A stretch of DNA of 64,000 nucleotides from Agromyces subbeticus DSM 16689 (lineage in GTDB: Bacteria > Actinomycetota > Actinomycetes > Actinomycetales > Microbacteriaceae), in contig NZ_ATXG01000011.1 in the NCBI RefSeq assembly GCF_000421565.1, positions 62,001 to 126,000 on the forward strand, read 5' to 3'. Under the pieces are notes generated by a model. The model had not been told where the DNA came from. It saw only the letters and a program-made list of their open reading frames with translations, and made no database searches. Shown one piece after another: positions 19,201-27,860 of this stretch (positions within the stretch are counted from its first letter, which is position 1; the number at the start of each line of letters is the position of its first letter). The translations under genes and the position numbers were made by a program.

Positions 19201-20774
19201 TTCTCCTCCTGCAGCGCGAACTCCTCGGCGGTGTCCGCACCGCGGGCCTCGGGGTTCTGGCTCGTCAGGGTGGTGAAGTAGTTGAGCACGTTGAAGACGC
19301 CGATCTGCACGTCGCCGCCCACCGCGGGCACGCCGCTCGGGCGCGCGTTCTGCGCCTCGAAGGTCGGCTTCGCCACGGCGCTCACGTTGTCGATCGGCGT
19401 CGCCGGCTGCAGGCGCCATGCGTTGAAGCCGTAGCTCAGCACGTAGGGCGTCGCGGGGAAGACGACGCGGTCGCCGTTGCGAACGATCGTCTCTTCGGTG
19501 AGGTACGGCTGCTCGTTCGGGTGCGCGGCGTTGTCGGCACGGGTGTTCCAGCCGTCGTCGAGCACGAGCAGGCGCGCGCGGTTCGCAGCGGCGATCTCGG
19601 CGGCGGCGGGGCCGGCGTCGACCTGCTCGGTGCTCTTGACCGGCAGCGTCTCGCCGGCGGCGAGCCAGACCGAGCCGAAGCTCGTGGACTCATGGGTGCT
19701 CGACACGAGGTACGAGCCGGTCGGGGCGACGAGCATGCTCTCGAGCGGCTCGCGAGCCGAGCCGACGAGGCTCGACGGCAGCTCGGCCGGAGCCGGCACG
19801 CCGGCCGCGGGGGTCACGACCTCTGCACCATCGGCGACCGCGGTGACCTGGGTGAGGCCGAAGTACTCGCTCACGGTGCCGGTGACCCGCACGAGGTCGC
19901 CGATCGCTCCGACAGCGGGCATCTGGAAGACGAACAGGCCGTCGGATGCACCGGGGGTGGTGTCGGTGTCTGGCGTCTGGATGGTCACGCCGCCGTAGCC
20001 GCCGGAGCGGTAGTCGCCGGTGATGACGCCCTCGACGGTGACCGCGGTGCCGACGAGCGGGCTCGCGTCACCCGTGCCCTGCACCTCGGCGATGGTCGCG
20101 GCGGTGGGGTCGGGCGGTTCGACGACGCCGCCGGAACCCTGCGGTGTGACCGTCTCGGTGAACGTGAAGTCGGCCGAGTTGACATCGGTGTCGGCGAAGT
20201 CGGTGCGCACGATGCTGCCGGGAACCGAGTTGGTGCCGGGGTACGCGGCGACCGCGCCCTCGAAGTTCAGCGATGCGCCGTAGCCGACGTAGTCGACGAC
20301 TTCGGCGTGGTTGACGATCGAGCCGGTGCCGGGGTTGATCGCGCCAGCGACGTTCGCGAGGAACAGCGACCCCGTGGTGCCGCTCGGGCCCCAGGTGAAC
20401 GCGGCGTCGGTCGCGGGGAGTGCGGCGCCGCTCGCGCCGTTGCTGTTGAGGCCGATCAGGTAGTGGCTGTTCGCCGCGATCTCGCCGCTCAGTGCGCCGA
20501 CGTTGCTGGCGGCGCCCGTGCTCGTGGCGCTGCGGTACTGCAGCGACCATCCGTCGAGCTGCACCGCGGAGTCGGTGGGGTTGTAGAGCTCGACGAACTT
20601 GTTGACGAACGGCTGATTGGCACTGCCGCCACGGGCGTACACCTCGTTGATGACGACACCGGTGCCGTCGACCGAGGCGAGGGCCGGCGGCGCGGCCAGA
20701 AGGCCGGCGACGAGTGCCCCGGCAGACGCGGCCGCCACGGCCGCGAGACGTTGGATGGTGCGGCGACGATGCAT
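16224..20774 (-). CDS. Secreted ExeM/NucH-type nuclease fused to 5'-nucleotidase
   Basis: A 1516-residue exported protein with a Sec signal peptide (about 1-33, ending PPALA). Order of domains: lamin-tail domain (about 35-190), an OB-like region (225-350), an endonuclease/exonuclease/phosphatase domain (about 485-780, with VALQEIENS, LGDFNAYAQED and SSDHDPTLIG), a calcineurin-like phosphatase (about 795-1080, with TINDFHGR, AGDLIGAS, AGNHEFDQGW and SAHTHLPYNH), a 5'-nucleotidase C-terminal domain (about 1110-1300) and Ig-like sequence to the end. All metal ligands seem present. It would cut extracellular DNA and then free phosphate and nucleosides. There is no sortase or membrane anchor, so it is probably released. 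A PHO-box-like repeat upstream fits phosphate scavenging. Confidence 0.93.
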   Translation of the reverse strand: MHRRRTIQRLAAVAAASAGALVAGLLAAPPALASVDGTGVVINEVYARGGSANQPFVNKFVELYNPTDSAVQLDGWSLQYRSATSTGAASNVGALSGEIAANSHYLIGLNSNGASGAALPATDAAFTWGPSGTTGSLFLANVAGAINPGTGSIVNHAEVVDYVGYGASLNFEGAVAAYPGTNSVPGSIVRTDFADTDVNSADFTFTETVTPQGSGGVVEPPDPTAATIAEVQGTGDASPLVGTAVTVEGVITGDYRSGGYGGVTIQTPDTDTTPGASDGLFVFQMPAVGAIGDLVRVTGTVSEYFGLTQVTAVADGAEVVTPAAGVPAPAELPSSLVGSAREPLESMLVAPTGSYLVSSTHESTSFGSVWLAAGETLPVKSTEQVDAGPAAAEIAAANRARLLVLDDGWNTRADNAAHPNEQPYLTEETIVRNGDRVVFPATPYVLSYGFNAWRLQPATPIDNVSAVAKPTFEAQNARPSGVPAVGGDVQIGVFNVLNYFTTLTSQNPEARGADTAEEFALQEEKIVEAITALDAEIVALQEIENSLKVDGTADEAIGALVAALNAAEGSQVWSFVPTPAALTAATTDVIQNAIIYRSDAVSPKGEALTITDEAVWGNAREPIGQSFELANGTDLAVIANHFKSKSGSGTEPADGQGHFNADRVAQANSLLTLAGQLDAAADEVFLLGDFNAYAQEDPIQVLTAAGYTDLLPALAPGEYTYSFDGELGSLDHALANAEGTEAVTGIGRWAINSPEWGAREYGREAADDGSVFRSSDHDPTLIGIDLAELENVVDISVVTINDFHGRIEKAAPSAGIAELAGAVEQVRAENPNTVFAAAGDLIGASTFTSFIQNDTPTIDALNAAGLDVSAAGNHEFDQGWADLRDRVQDRADWEYISSNVFLKGTDDTALAPTFTQTFEGVTVGFIGAVTEDLDSLVSPAGIAELEVRSVVDSVNAAAAELKDGDPANGEADVLILLVHEGASSTNISALTDGSPFAQIVAGVDDSVSAIVSAHTHLPYNHTVDGRPVVSAGQYGEQFGLMQLQVDPVTKELLSITNELKPLMTRATPTSPWVSVYQPVPEVAAIVADATAKADVLGKQKVGEITGDLNRAQQPGLDANGNPVLVENRGGESTIGNFIADVHLWAANVDGHADIAFMNPGGIRADLKYASGGVDDPAGNVTYREAATVQPFANTLVTLDLTGAQVKQVFEEQWQTSPTRPLLKLGVNKGVEVVYDPTAPTGSHVTSITLNGTPIDPAATYRVVANSFLAGGGDSFTTFASGTNRSDTGKVDLASTVEWFAANGVATPDLAQRSVGVTISAPANGTEYVAGESVQLSLSSLDFSTTEVAAGEVAVSIGDTVLGTAPVDRTLLEKFDEIGRASLSVTIPEGLEGAQQLVVSVASTGTSVEVPIMIEVAIDEVDTTIVGVPNKLFAKAGSKLKYQGVVISHDGSRPVGTVTITDGETVLATVELDAADKGRFTVNLPPLTRGVHVLRSSFDGAAPYADSESFAVPILVW

Positions 20775-20846
20775 GACTCTCCCCTGAGCGATCGGATTCC
20801 CAGCAGGGGCTCGCTTGCGCGCGCCTTGCAGGGGGACACTGCCCGT

Positions 20847-20875
20847 AGCCTATGTGCGGCCTGTGACCCTGCCAA
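20847..20875 (-). promoter_or_regulatory. Promoter of the nuclease/nucleotidase gene
   Basis: On the minus strand TTGGCA (20870-20875) and TAGGCT (20847-20852) are spaced by 17 bases, a good housekeeping-type promoter. It would give a leader of about 65 bases before the ATG at 20774, which itself follows GGGGAGAG. Confidence 0.6.
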
Positions 20876-20902
20876 GGGGTATCCCCATGCCGAGAACCCT
20901 GA

Positions 20903-20924
20903 TTTCACGCGGTGTTCACACGGT
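20903..20924 (-). promoter_or_regulatory. PHO-box-like direct repeat
   Basis: Two adjacent 11-base units, TTTCACGCGGT and GTTCACACGGT, match the form of actinobacterial PhoP sites (GTTCACC-type units every 11 bases). They start 27 bases upstream of the -35 element of the nucleotidase gene and lie in inverse orientation to it. Phosphate control is inferred from the repeat and from the gene's function. Confidence 0.45.
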
Positions 20925-20983
20925 TGCGCTCAGATGAGCAGGCGCGAGGATTCCGTCCGCTCGAATGAGCGAACGCCGGGTGA

Positions 20984-23657
20984 TCAGAGCCGAACGAGCC
21001 CGATCACGCGCACCACTGCGACGCCCTCTTCGACCGAGGCGTCGAGGTCGACCTCGGCACGGATGCGCCAGTCGTGGTCGCCGGCCGGGTCGTCGATCGT
21101 CTGCTCGACGCGCCACACGCCCTCGGCGGCATCCGTCTCGTCGATCGTGACCAGTTTCGGCGATCGCGCCGCGGGGCCGATGCCGATCTCGTCGTGCTCG
21201 GCGTAGTAGCGATCGAGCGCGTCCGGCCAGCCGGCGTCGGGGTCGAGCTCGGCGAGCTCGTCGTCGCGCTCGAGCGCCGCGAGCTGCACCCGCCGGAACA
21301 GCTCGTTGCGCACGAGCACGGTGAAGGCGCGCCGATTCGTGAGCACCGACGGCGGCGCCGGCGGCACCACGGCGGTCTCGTCTTCGGGCAGGTGCGACGA
21401 GGGGTCGATGAGTTCGTTCCACTCGTCGACGAGGCTCGAGTCGACCTGGCGCACGACCTCGCCGAGCCACTCGATGATGTCGAGCAGCTCTTCGTTCTTC
21501 GCCTCGGTCGGCACCGTCTGGCGGATCGCCCGGAAGGCGTCTGAGAGGTAGCGGAGCACGAGGCCCTCGCTGCGCGCCAGCTGGTAAGCGCCGACGTATT
21601 CCCCGAACGACATGCTGCGCTCGAACATGTCTCGCACCACCGATTTCGGTGACAGTTCGAAGTCGCGAACCCATGGCTGACTCGACGCGAAGACCTCGAA
21701 CGACTGCGCGAGCAGCTCGTCGAGCGGCTTGGGCCAGGTGACCTGCTCGACGAGCTCCATGCGCTCGTCGTATTCGATGCCCTCTTGCTTCATGCGGCCG
21801 ATTGCCTCGCCCCTGGCCTTGAACTGCTGCTGCGAGAGGATCGGTCGCGGGTCGTCGAGCGTCGACTCGATGACGCTCACGACATCGAGCGCGTAGTGGC
21901 CGGTTCCCGCGCCGTTCTCGGCGGTCGCCTCGGGGTCGAGCAGCTCGATCGCGGCGAGCGCGAATGGCGACAGCGGCTGGTTGAGCGCGAAGTTCGGCTG
22001 CAGGTCGACCGTGAGGCGTACGGACGGCATCGAGGTTCTGTCGGCGTTCGGCACGAGTTCGACGACGCCCGCCTCGCGCAGCGTGCGAAAGATCTCGAGG
22101 GCGCGTCGGGCGAGCTCGAACTGTCGAGCGCGCGGCTCGTGGTTGTCGAACACGAGCGAGCGGATGTCGCCGATGACGTCGCCCCCGCGGCCGATCACGT
22201 TGATCAGCATCGCCGCCGTGAGCTTCAGCTGCGGCACGAGCGGCTCGGGCTCGGCGGCGACGCGCCGGGGGGGCCCGGCCGGCCCCCCCCCGCTCAGGCC
22301 CCGCGGCGGCCCCCCCCCCCCGCCGCCCGCCGCGGTCGCCCCGCCCCGCCCCGGCGTGCTCCGGCGGCGGCCGGGGGGCCGGGGGGGGGGGGGGGGGGAG
22401 CCGGTCGTACGAGGCCTCGCCCCACGTGATCTGGCCGGCCGGCGCCTTCTTGCGCACGATCTTCTTGATCTTCTTCGGGTCGTCGCCCGCCTTGCGCACG
22501 GCGGCGTCGTTCTCGATCTCGTGCTCGGGCGCGAGCACCACCACGGTGCCCGCGGTGTCGTAGCCGGCCCGCCCGGCCCGCCCCGCGACCTGGTGGAACT
22601 CGCGGGCGCTCAGCTGCCGCATCCGCTGCCCGTCGAACTTCACGAGCGCCGTGATCAGCACGGTGCGAATGGGCACGTTGATGCCGACGCCGAGGGTGTC
22701 GGTGCCGCAGATGACCCGCAGCAGCCCCCGTTGCGCGAGCGTCTCGACGAGGCGGCGATACCGCGGCAGCATGCCGGCGTGGTGCACGCCGATGCCCGAG
22801 CGCACGAGTCGCGAGAGGGTCTTGCCGAAGGCCGTGTTGAAGCGGAAGCCGCCGAGCGCCTCGGCGATCTCGTCGCGCTGCTCACGCGTGATCACGCGGA
22901 TCGAGGAGAGCGCCTGCGCCCGCTCCATGGCGGCGGCCTGCGAGAAGTGCACGATGTAGACGGGTGCCTGCCGGGTCTCGATGAGCTCTTCGACCGTCTC
23001 TTGCACGGGTGTCTTCGCGTACGAGAAGTGCAGCGGCACCGGACGGTCGACTCCCGTGACGAGCGCCGTCTCGCGGCCCGTGCGGCGCTTCAGGTCGGCC
23101 GCGATGCCGGTGACGTCGCCGAGCGTGGCCGACATGAGGATGAACTGCGCCCGGTGCAGCGTGAGCAGCGGCACCTGCCACGCCCAGCCGCGATCGGGGT
23201 CGCCGTAGTAGTGGAACTCGTCCATCACGACCTGGTCGACGTCGGCGTCGGGCCCGTGGCGCAGGGCGAGGTTCGCGAGGATCTCGGCGGTGCAGCAGAT
23301 GATGGGGGCATCGGGGTTCACCGAGCTGTCACCCGTGACCATGCCCACGTTCGCGGCGCCGAAGATGTCGGCGAGCTGGAAGAACTTCTCGGAGACGAGC
23401 GCCTTGATCGGCGCGGTGTAGTAGCTGCGACCGCCGCGAGCGAGGGATGCCGCGTGGGCGGCGACCGCGACGAGCGACTTGCCGGTGCCCGTGGGCGTGG
23501 AGAGCACGACGTTGGCGCCCGAGACGATCTCGATGACGGCCTCGTCTTGCGCGGGGTAGAGCGGCAGACCGCGCCCCTCGGCCCAGCCGACGAAGGCGTC
23601 GTACATCGCATCGGCGTTGTACGGGCTCGGGGCGAGCTCGGGCAGGGTCTGCGTCAT
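20984..23657 (-). pseudogene. DEAD/DEAH-box helicase with DUF3516 domain, interrupted
   Basis: The two halves of one Ski2-like helicase lie in different frames. Residues 1-420 (23657-22398) carry Walker A (STPTGTGKSLVAV), the DEFH box (MDEFHYYGDPDRGWAWQ), GTDTLGVGINVP and QVAGRAGRAGYD, and end in GEASYDRL. The second half (22261-20984, 425 residues) begins VAAEPEPLVPQLKLTAAML and is the DUF3516 region. Between them are 136 bases of nearly pure G+C. Removing exactly these joins DRL to VAAEPEP in frame and gives 845 residues, about the family's usual size. So the gene is probably intact in the organism and broken by an assembly or sequencing fault, though a real insertion cannot be excluded. 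CAGACT lies six bases before the ATG with no binding site. Confidence 0.85.
22262..22397. other. 136-bp GC-only block, probable sequence artefact
   Basis: Only about six of 136 bases are A or T. The block contains a run of 18 G (22381-22398, its last base just outside the block) and one of 12 C (22310-22321), unlike anything else in the window. It splits the helicase gene, and 136 is one more than a multiple of three, which causes the frameshift. Poly-G from two-colour sequencing or a mis-joined read end is the simplest cause. Confidence 0.7.
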
Positions 23658-23699
23658 CCGTCGAGTCTGTCACGCGCTCGGGATGCCCCGGGCCGCCGC

Positions 23700-24356
23700 C
23701 TACTGCGCGTCGATGATGACGATCGGGCCGGTCGACGACGACCACTCGACCGTGCCGTGCTCGAAGACGCCGCGCAGCATTCCGGACTCGGGAGCGGGCT
23801 CGACGTCACACACCGGCAGGCCGAGCGGCGATCGCTCCCACCCGAGCAGCGCCCAGATGTCGCGCACCATGCCGAATACGATCGCGGATCCGTGCGCCGG
23901 GGTCCAGTAGATCGAACCGCCCTCGAAGTGGCCGACGCCGCCCGCGAGCCGGCCGCCGTGCTCCGACTCGGCGAGCGGCTGCTCGTCGGTCGTCGGGAAG
24001 CCGAGGAACGAGGCTTCGGCGCCCACGCCGTACCAGTGCTCGGCGACGAGTCCGTGCACCTCGTGTGCACCGGTGCGCTCCGACCAGTAGACGGCCCCGT
24101 GCTCGTACTCGCGTCGATACAGTTCACCCGAACCGATGCGCGTGTGGGGTGCGATCGCCTCGCCGAGCACCGGGTGCTCGGCTCGCTTGGCGCTGATCGC
24201 CGGCACGGCGAGCAGCAGCTGGTTCGCCCGGTCGTAGCGCACGGCGCTGCGGAAGTCGCTCCAGCTCAGGGCCTGCTCGGCATGGCTCGACCGCACCTCG
24301 CCGCGTGCCGCAGGCACGTGGCCGGGTCGCGTGGGCCGCGTCATCCGCTCGATCAT
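23700..24356 (-). CDS. LGFP repeat-containing protein
   Basis: A 218-residue protein whose second half contains LGFP-type repeats, a motif of about 50 residues often found in actinobacterial cell-wall proteins and esterases. Units are recognisable around VHGLVAEHWYGVGAEASFLGFP, HFEGGSIYWTPAHGSAIVFG, IWALLGWERSPLGLPVCD and VFEHGTVEWSSSTG. No signal peptide or membrane helix precedes them with the chosen start at 24356 (AGAAGGG upstream), so either it stays in the cytoplasm or it leaves by another route; a longer frame exists to 24521 but gives no signal sequence either. Role unknown. Confidence 0.75.
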   Translation of the reverse strand: MIERMTRPTRPGHVPAARGEVRSSHAEQALSWSDFRSAVRYDRANQLLLAVPAISAKRAEHPVLGEAIAPHTRIGSGELYRREYEHGAVYWSERTGAHEVHGLVAEHWYGVGAEASFLGFPTTDEQPLAESEHGGRLAGGVGHFEGGSIYWTPAHGSAIVFGMVRDIWALLGWERSPLGLPVCDVEPAPESGMLRGVFEHGTVEWSSSTGPIVIIDAQ

Positions 24357-24546
24357 CGCTCGAACCCTTCTCTGCCTGGAGCCACCGGCGCGCCACCCGG
24401 CGCCGAAACGGGGGAAGCCGGCCTGCACCTCGTGTTCGGAACGCGATGCCGGCCGGCTGCCAGATCTCCACCGCGCGGTGACAGTTCCCCCTGCGGTCCA
24501 CGAGTGGTGATCGCTCATCACGATACGAAGCGAAGCGGATGTCGCG

Positions 24547-24566
24547 GATCAGGGGTATCCCTGATC
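24547..24566 (-). terminator. Terminator of the TetR gene
   Basis: GATCAGGG-GTAT-CCCTGATC is a perfect 8-bp hairpin beginning nine bases after the TetR stop codon at 24575. Confidence 0.7.
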
Positions 24567-24574
24567 TTCGCGGG

Positions 24575-25186
24575 TCAGGCGCGGGCGGCAGCCTCGGCTT
24601 GTGCGGCGCTCGCGAGCACTTCGACGGAGCGCACGATCACGTTGCGCCGTGCGGCTGCGCGGTCACCCGGCGCACCGGTGGCGCCGACGACGAGCAGCGT
24701 GTCGAGGTGCCCGAGCACGGGCCATCCGTTCACGAGCGTCACGATCGTGAGGAGCAGTTCGGCCGCTTGCTCCAGATCGATGCCGGGCAGCAACTCGCGG
24801 AACCGCTCGGCCTTCACCCGGTGGTACTCGATGCGCGCGGCGTCGGCGGCCGCGCCGGCACCGCGCTCGAGGCCCTCCCAGAACAGCAGGCGCGGAATCG
24901 TGGACTGGATGATGTGGTGGTCGAAGAGGCGACCCGCGTAGTCGCCGGCGGCGGCCGGCCCCGTGCCCGACAACGGCACGGCGTCCATCGTCTCGCGCAA
25001 TTGGGTGGCGAGCACGGTGGCGAAGAGCTCGTCCTTCTTGCCGAAGTACTGGTAGATGCGCTCCTTGTTGACCCCGGCCGACGTCGCGATGCGATCCATG
25101 CGGGCGCCTGCGAGCCCGTGCTCGCTGAACTCGGCGGTCGCCGCCTCGAGCAGCAGGCGTTTCGTGCGCTCGGTGTCCCAGGCCAT
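24575..25186 (-). CDS. TetR family transcriptional regulator
   Basis: A 203-residue repressor. The N-terminal helix-turn-helix (about 8-55: RLLLEAATAEFSEHGLAGARMDRIATSAGVNKERIYQYFGKKDELF) is clear; the ligand-binding half follows, with a C-terminal region resembling TetR_C_35-type proteins. It is divergent from a small membrane protein gene and a long near-perfect inverted repeat lies between them, so it probably represses that gene and itself. The start at 25186 has no binding site, but TAGAGT lies seven bases upstream, consistent with a leaderless transcript. Ligand unknown. Confidence 0.9.
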   Translation of the reverse strand: MAWDTERTKRLLLEAATAEFSEHGLAGARMDRIATSAGVNKERIYQYFGKKDELFATVLATQLRETMDAVPLSGTGPAAAGDYAGRLFDHHIIQSTIPRLLFWEGLERGAGAAADAARIEYHRVKAERFRELLPGIDLEQAAELLLTIVTLVNGWPVLGHLDTLLVVGATGAPGDRAAARRNVIVRSVEVLASAAQAEAAARA

Positions 25187-25193
25187 GTTTGCC

Positions 25194-25199
25194 ACTCTA
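25194..25199 (-). promoter_or_regulatory. -10 element for a leaderless tetR transcript
   Basis: TAGAGT on the minus strand ends seven bases before the ATG at 25186, with no ribosome binding site in between. Confidence 0.45.
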
Positions 25200-25244
25200 G
25201 CAATTCTCCAACCGGGTGGTTGTGAAATGAGTCTGGGCATGGTT

Positions 25245-25270
25245 CAATTGCAACTAATCAGTTGGAATTG
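25245..25270. promoter_or_regulatory. Probable TetR operator
   Basis: Left arm CAATTGCAACT (25245-25255) and right arm AGTTGGAATTG (25260-25270) form an 11-4-11 inverted repeat with one mismatch, in the control region shared by tetR and the small membrane gene. A further half-site-like CAATTCTCCAAC starts at 25201, next to the tetR -10. Confidence 0.65.
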
Positions 25271-25283
25271 ACCGAGGAGTCGC

Positions 25284-25619
25284 ATGAGCACCACCGCATC
25301 CACCCCCGCCATCACGAGCGACACGACCGCGCTGTCGGTCGCCGCCGCACCGCTCGCACCCGCAGCTCCGCTCGCACCCGCGGCTCCGCCGTCGGTGCAC
25401 GCTCGCGCCGTCATCACCTGGCTCGCGATCTTTCCACTCGTCGCGATCGGCATGATGCTGCTCGGCCCGGTCTCGGAGTCGTGGCATCCCGTGCTTCGAG
25501 CCTTCGTGCTGACGCTCGTGGTCGTGCCGCTCGCGGTCTACCTCGTGGTGCCGCGGCTGATGAGCGCCTACGGCTCGCTCCGTCGCCGGGCAGCGCGCCG
25601 GGTCGCCCGTCAGGGGTGA
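25284..25619 (+). CDS. Small two-helix membrane protein, TetR-controlled
   Basis: A 111-residue protein of unknown function. A low-complexity N-terminus with the repeat LAPAAPLAPAAP (about 24-35) precedes two transmembrane helices (about 42-62 and 70-92) and a basic C-terminal tail (RRRAARRVARQG). Two-helix proteins of this size next to a TetR gene recur in actinobacteria. The start has GAGGAG seven bases upstream. The operator at 25245-25270 lies just before it, so its expression probably depends on the divergent TetR protein. Confidence 0.75.
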   Translation: MSTTASTPAITSDTTALSVAAAPLAPAAPLAPAAPPSVHARAVITWLAIFPLVAIGMMLLGPVSESWHPVLRAFVLTLVVVPLAVYLVVPRLMSAYGSLRRRAARRVARQG

Positions 25620-25709
25620 CCCTGACGGGGATCTCCACGGCGGCACAGGCGACACCGCATGCCGCCAGCCGCTAGCGTTCGCTCAGACGCACTCGCCCGA
25701 GGAGAACCC

Positions 25710-27860
25710 ATGCGCATCGCGCCCAGTCCGACGCCCGACGCGGCACCCGACTTCGATGAACGCGCAGCCGACTCGAGCGCCGACGCGAGCGGCGACGCCG
25801 GCACGTACGACCGCGCGCTCGTGGTCGTGCACGGCATGGGCAACGCGTACCGCAGCCAGATCCTGCTCGAGTGGGCCGAACCGCTGCTCGGCCGCATGGA
25901 CTGGCTCGCCCGCGACAAGGTCATCGGCGGCGAAGAGCGGCACGGGGTGCAGATCCACTCCTCCGACCTGTCGGGCGACGTGCCGATCGTCACGGCGACC
26001 GTGCGCTACCCGGGGCTGCGGGCGCAGCAGCAAGCACAGGAGCAGGCGCGAGCGGGCGGCTCGGCGGCGGCCGATGCGACCTCCGACCCCGCCGACGACG
26101 TGCTGCTGAAGATCGCCATCCTCGAGGCGCGCTGGTCGGAGTCGTTCGTGCCGATGAGCCGCGGGCAGGTCTTCCAGTGGGCCGTCGTGTTCATGTGGCG
26201 CATGATCTGGCGCGTGCTCGACCTCTTTCTCGGCACCATGGTGCTCGTGCCGTGGTACACCCTCGTGCGGCACGTGACCGCGCCGCGAGGTGCGCCCCGT
26301 GAACTGCCGAGACTCGTCGACCTCGTCATCGATCTCGTGCGGCTCATCGTCTGCAGCTTCGGCTTCGCCGTCACCTGGCTCTTCCTCGTGCTGCTCGCCA
26401 CGGTGCTCACGCCCGTGCTGCCGCTGCTCAGCCCGCTGCTCATCATTCCCTGGTTCAAGAACCTCGCGCAGAACGCGATCGACGGCATCATCGAGTCGAT
26501 CGGCGATGTCGCGGCGTGGAAGGAGCGGCCGCTCCGCGCCTCGGCGATGCGACTCGTGGTGCGCAACGCCCTCGACCACGCCAAGGAGCTCGTCGGCGAC
26601 GGTGACGTGCACCTCTTCGCGCACTCGCAGGGCGCCGCCGTCGCGACCTACACGCTCTTCGAAGAGCTGACGCCGAGCGACTACAACGTCACCCGGCTCA
26701 CGACGGTGGGCGCCGCGGTCGTCCTGCTCGGCCGTGACAAGTGGCTCGGCCGGCCCGACGAGTACACGCCCGTCGCGAAGTGGATCGAGCGCAACACGGG
26801 CGTCGCCGACGATCGCCAGGTCGCATGGGCCAACCACTGGGCCATCTGGGACCCGTTCTCGGCCGGCCCCATCGCCGACACCGCGCCCGGTCGCCGCGAG
26901 CGCTGGCGCAACGCCTACTTTCCGGGCCGGGCGAGCGTGCGCGGGCCAGAGGAGCATGCCGTGCACAACACGAGCCAGCCGTTCCTCGACCACTCCGTCT
27001 ACTTCGAGAACACGATCCAGGTGGTCGAGCCGACCGCGCGGCACCTGCTCGGCCCGGAGTTTCCGCCGGCGCCGGCCACCGTCGCCTACGTCGAGAACCG
27101 GCTCTCGGTGATCGACAAGAAGTCGCTCGGCATCAACATGCTCGCCGCCGTCGTGATCGCGGCGATCCTGCCCGGGCTACCGGGCGTGCCTGCACTCGTG
27201 GCCACCCTCGCGAGCTGGGTCGCCGGCGCGATCGGGTTCGTCATCGGCATCTTTCCGGGCGGGCAGGATGTCGCCGAGACGGTGCCGGCCGCGATCGCCT
27301 CGGCCTCGATCATCACCGACCCGGCGTCGTTCGGGCCCTGGAGCTGGCTGCTCGCCTCGGCGCTCACCCTCGCGGTGCTGATCTGGCTGAACCAGTTGCT
27401 CTCACGAGTGACCCGTCGTTCGCGCGAGTGGGATCGCTGCCCGGTCGAGCCGAGGCACTGGCTCGTGCTGAGCTCGATTCCGCGCGCCATCTTCGTCGCC
27501 GGCGCGTTCCTCTGCGTGTGGTTCGCGATCCGCGCGTGGGCAGCGCCGCCGCTCGAGTGGTTGCTCGTCGACGCCGTCGTGCTCGCCATCGTGGCGGTGT
27601 TCGTCTTCGTCGAGCCGCTCTACTCCCCCGTTCCGGTCGTCGTCGAGGCCCGCACCAGTGACGACGACGCCGGCGGCCCGACGATCGTCGCGGCATCGCG
27701 GCCGATGAAGCTCCGCGACGCCGTGCTCACCGAGGAGTTCACCCGCGATCTCGAACGCCGGCGCAGCCTGCTGCGTCCGCAGGGCTGGCGCGCGCGAATC
27801 TGGGCGCGCTGGTTCCACGACTGGAAGCCGCCGGTCAGCGCGAACGAGCCGTCGGCCTGA
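25710..27860 (+). CDS. Predicted membrane-bound alpha/beta hydrolase
   Basis: A 716-residue protein I cannot name. The first third holds DRALVVVHGMGNAYR (about 32-46) and, near residue 300, VHLFAHSQGAAVATYTLFEEL, whose GHSQG-like AHSQGA is the nucleophile elbow of lipases, with Ser as nucleophile. Hydrophobic helices interrupt this domain (about 155-190 and 210-250), and four to six more follow in the second half (about 470-520, 530-560, 590-650). The protein thus looks like a lipase fold embedded in the membrane. The chosen start at 25710 has GAGGAG upstream, 90 bases after the small membrane gene, possibly in one operon with it. The 3' end overlaps the opposite gene by 26 bases. Confidence 0.75.
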   Translation: MRIAPSPTPDAAPDFDERAADSSADASGDAGTYDRALVVVHGMGNAYRSQILLEWAEPLLGRMDWLARDKVIGGEERHGVQIHSSDLSGDVPIVTATVRYPGLRAQQQAQEQARAGGSAAADATSDPADDVLLKIAILEARWSESFVPMSRGQVFQWAVVFMWRMIWRVLDLFLGTMVLVPWYTLVRHVTAPRGAPRELPRLVDLVIDLVRLIVCSFGFAVTWLFLVLLATVLTPVLPLLSPLLIIPWFKNLAQNAIDGIIESIGDVAAWKERPLRASAMRLVVRNALDHAKELVGDGDVHLFAHSQGAAVATYTLFEELTPSDYNVTRLTTVGAAVVLLGRDKWLGRPDEYTPVAKWIERNTGVADDRQVAWANHWAIWDPFSAGPIADTAPGRRERWRNAYFPGRASVRGPEEHAVHNTSQPFLDHSVYFENTIQVVEPTARHLLGPEFPPAPATVAYVENRLSVIDKKSLGINMLAAVVIAAILPGLPGVPALVATLASWVAGAIGFVIGIFPGGQDVAETVPAAIASASIITDPASFGPWSWLLASALTLAVLIWLNQLLSRVTRRSREWDRCPVEPRHWLVLSSIPRAIFVAGAFLCVWFAIRAWAAPPLEWLLVDAVVLAIVAVFVFVEPLYSPVPVVVEARTSDDDAGGPTIVAASRPMKLRDAVLTEEFTRDLERRRSLLRPQGWRARIWARWFHDWKPPVSANEPSA

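Noticed and set aside
17838-21206. Plus-strand open frame of 1122 codons
   Set aside because: Antisense to the nuclease/nucleotidase gene, whose domains and motifs are clear. The plus frame reads as low-complexity Arg/Asp/Val sequence.
22262-22397. GC-only block as a natural G-quadruplex or regulatory element
   Set aside because: It lies inside a conserved coding region and removing it restores the frame exactly, so an artefact is more likely than a functional element.
24469-24480. Palindrome CACCGCGCGGTG upstream of the LGFP gene as an operator
   Set aside because: Short, made of only GC-rich steps that are frequent by chance at this composition, and with no promoter found beside it.
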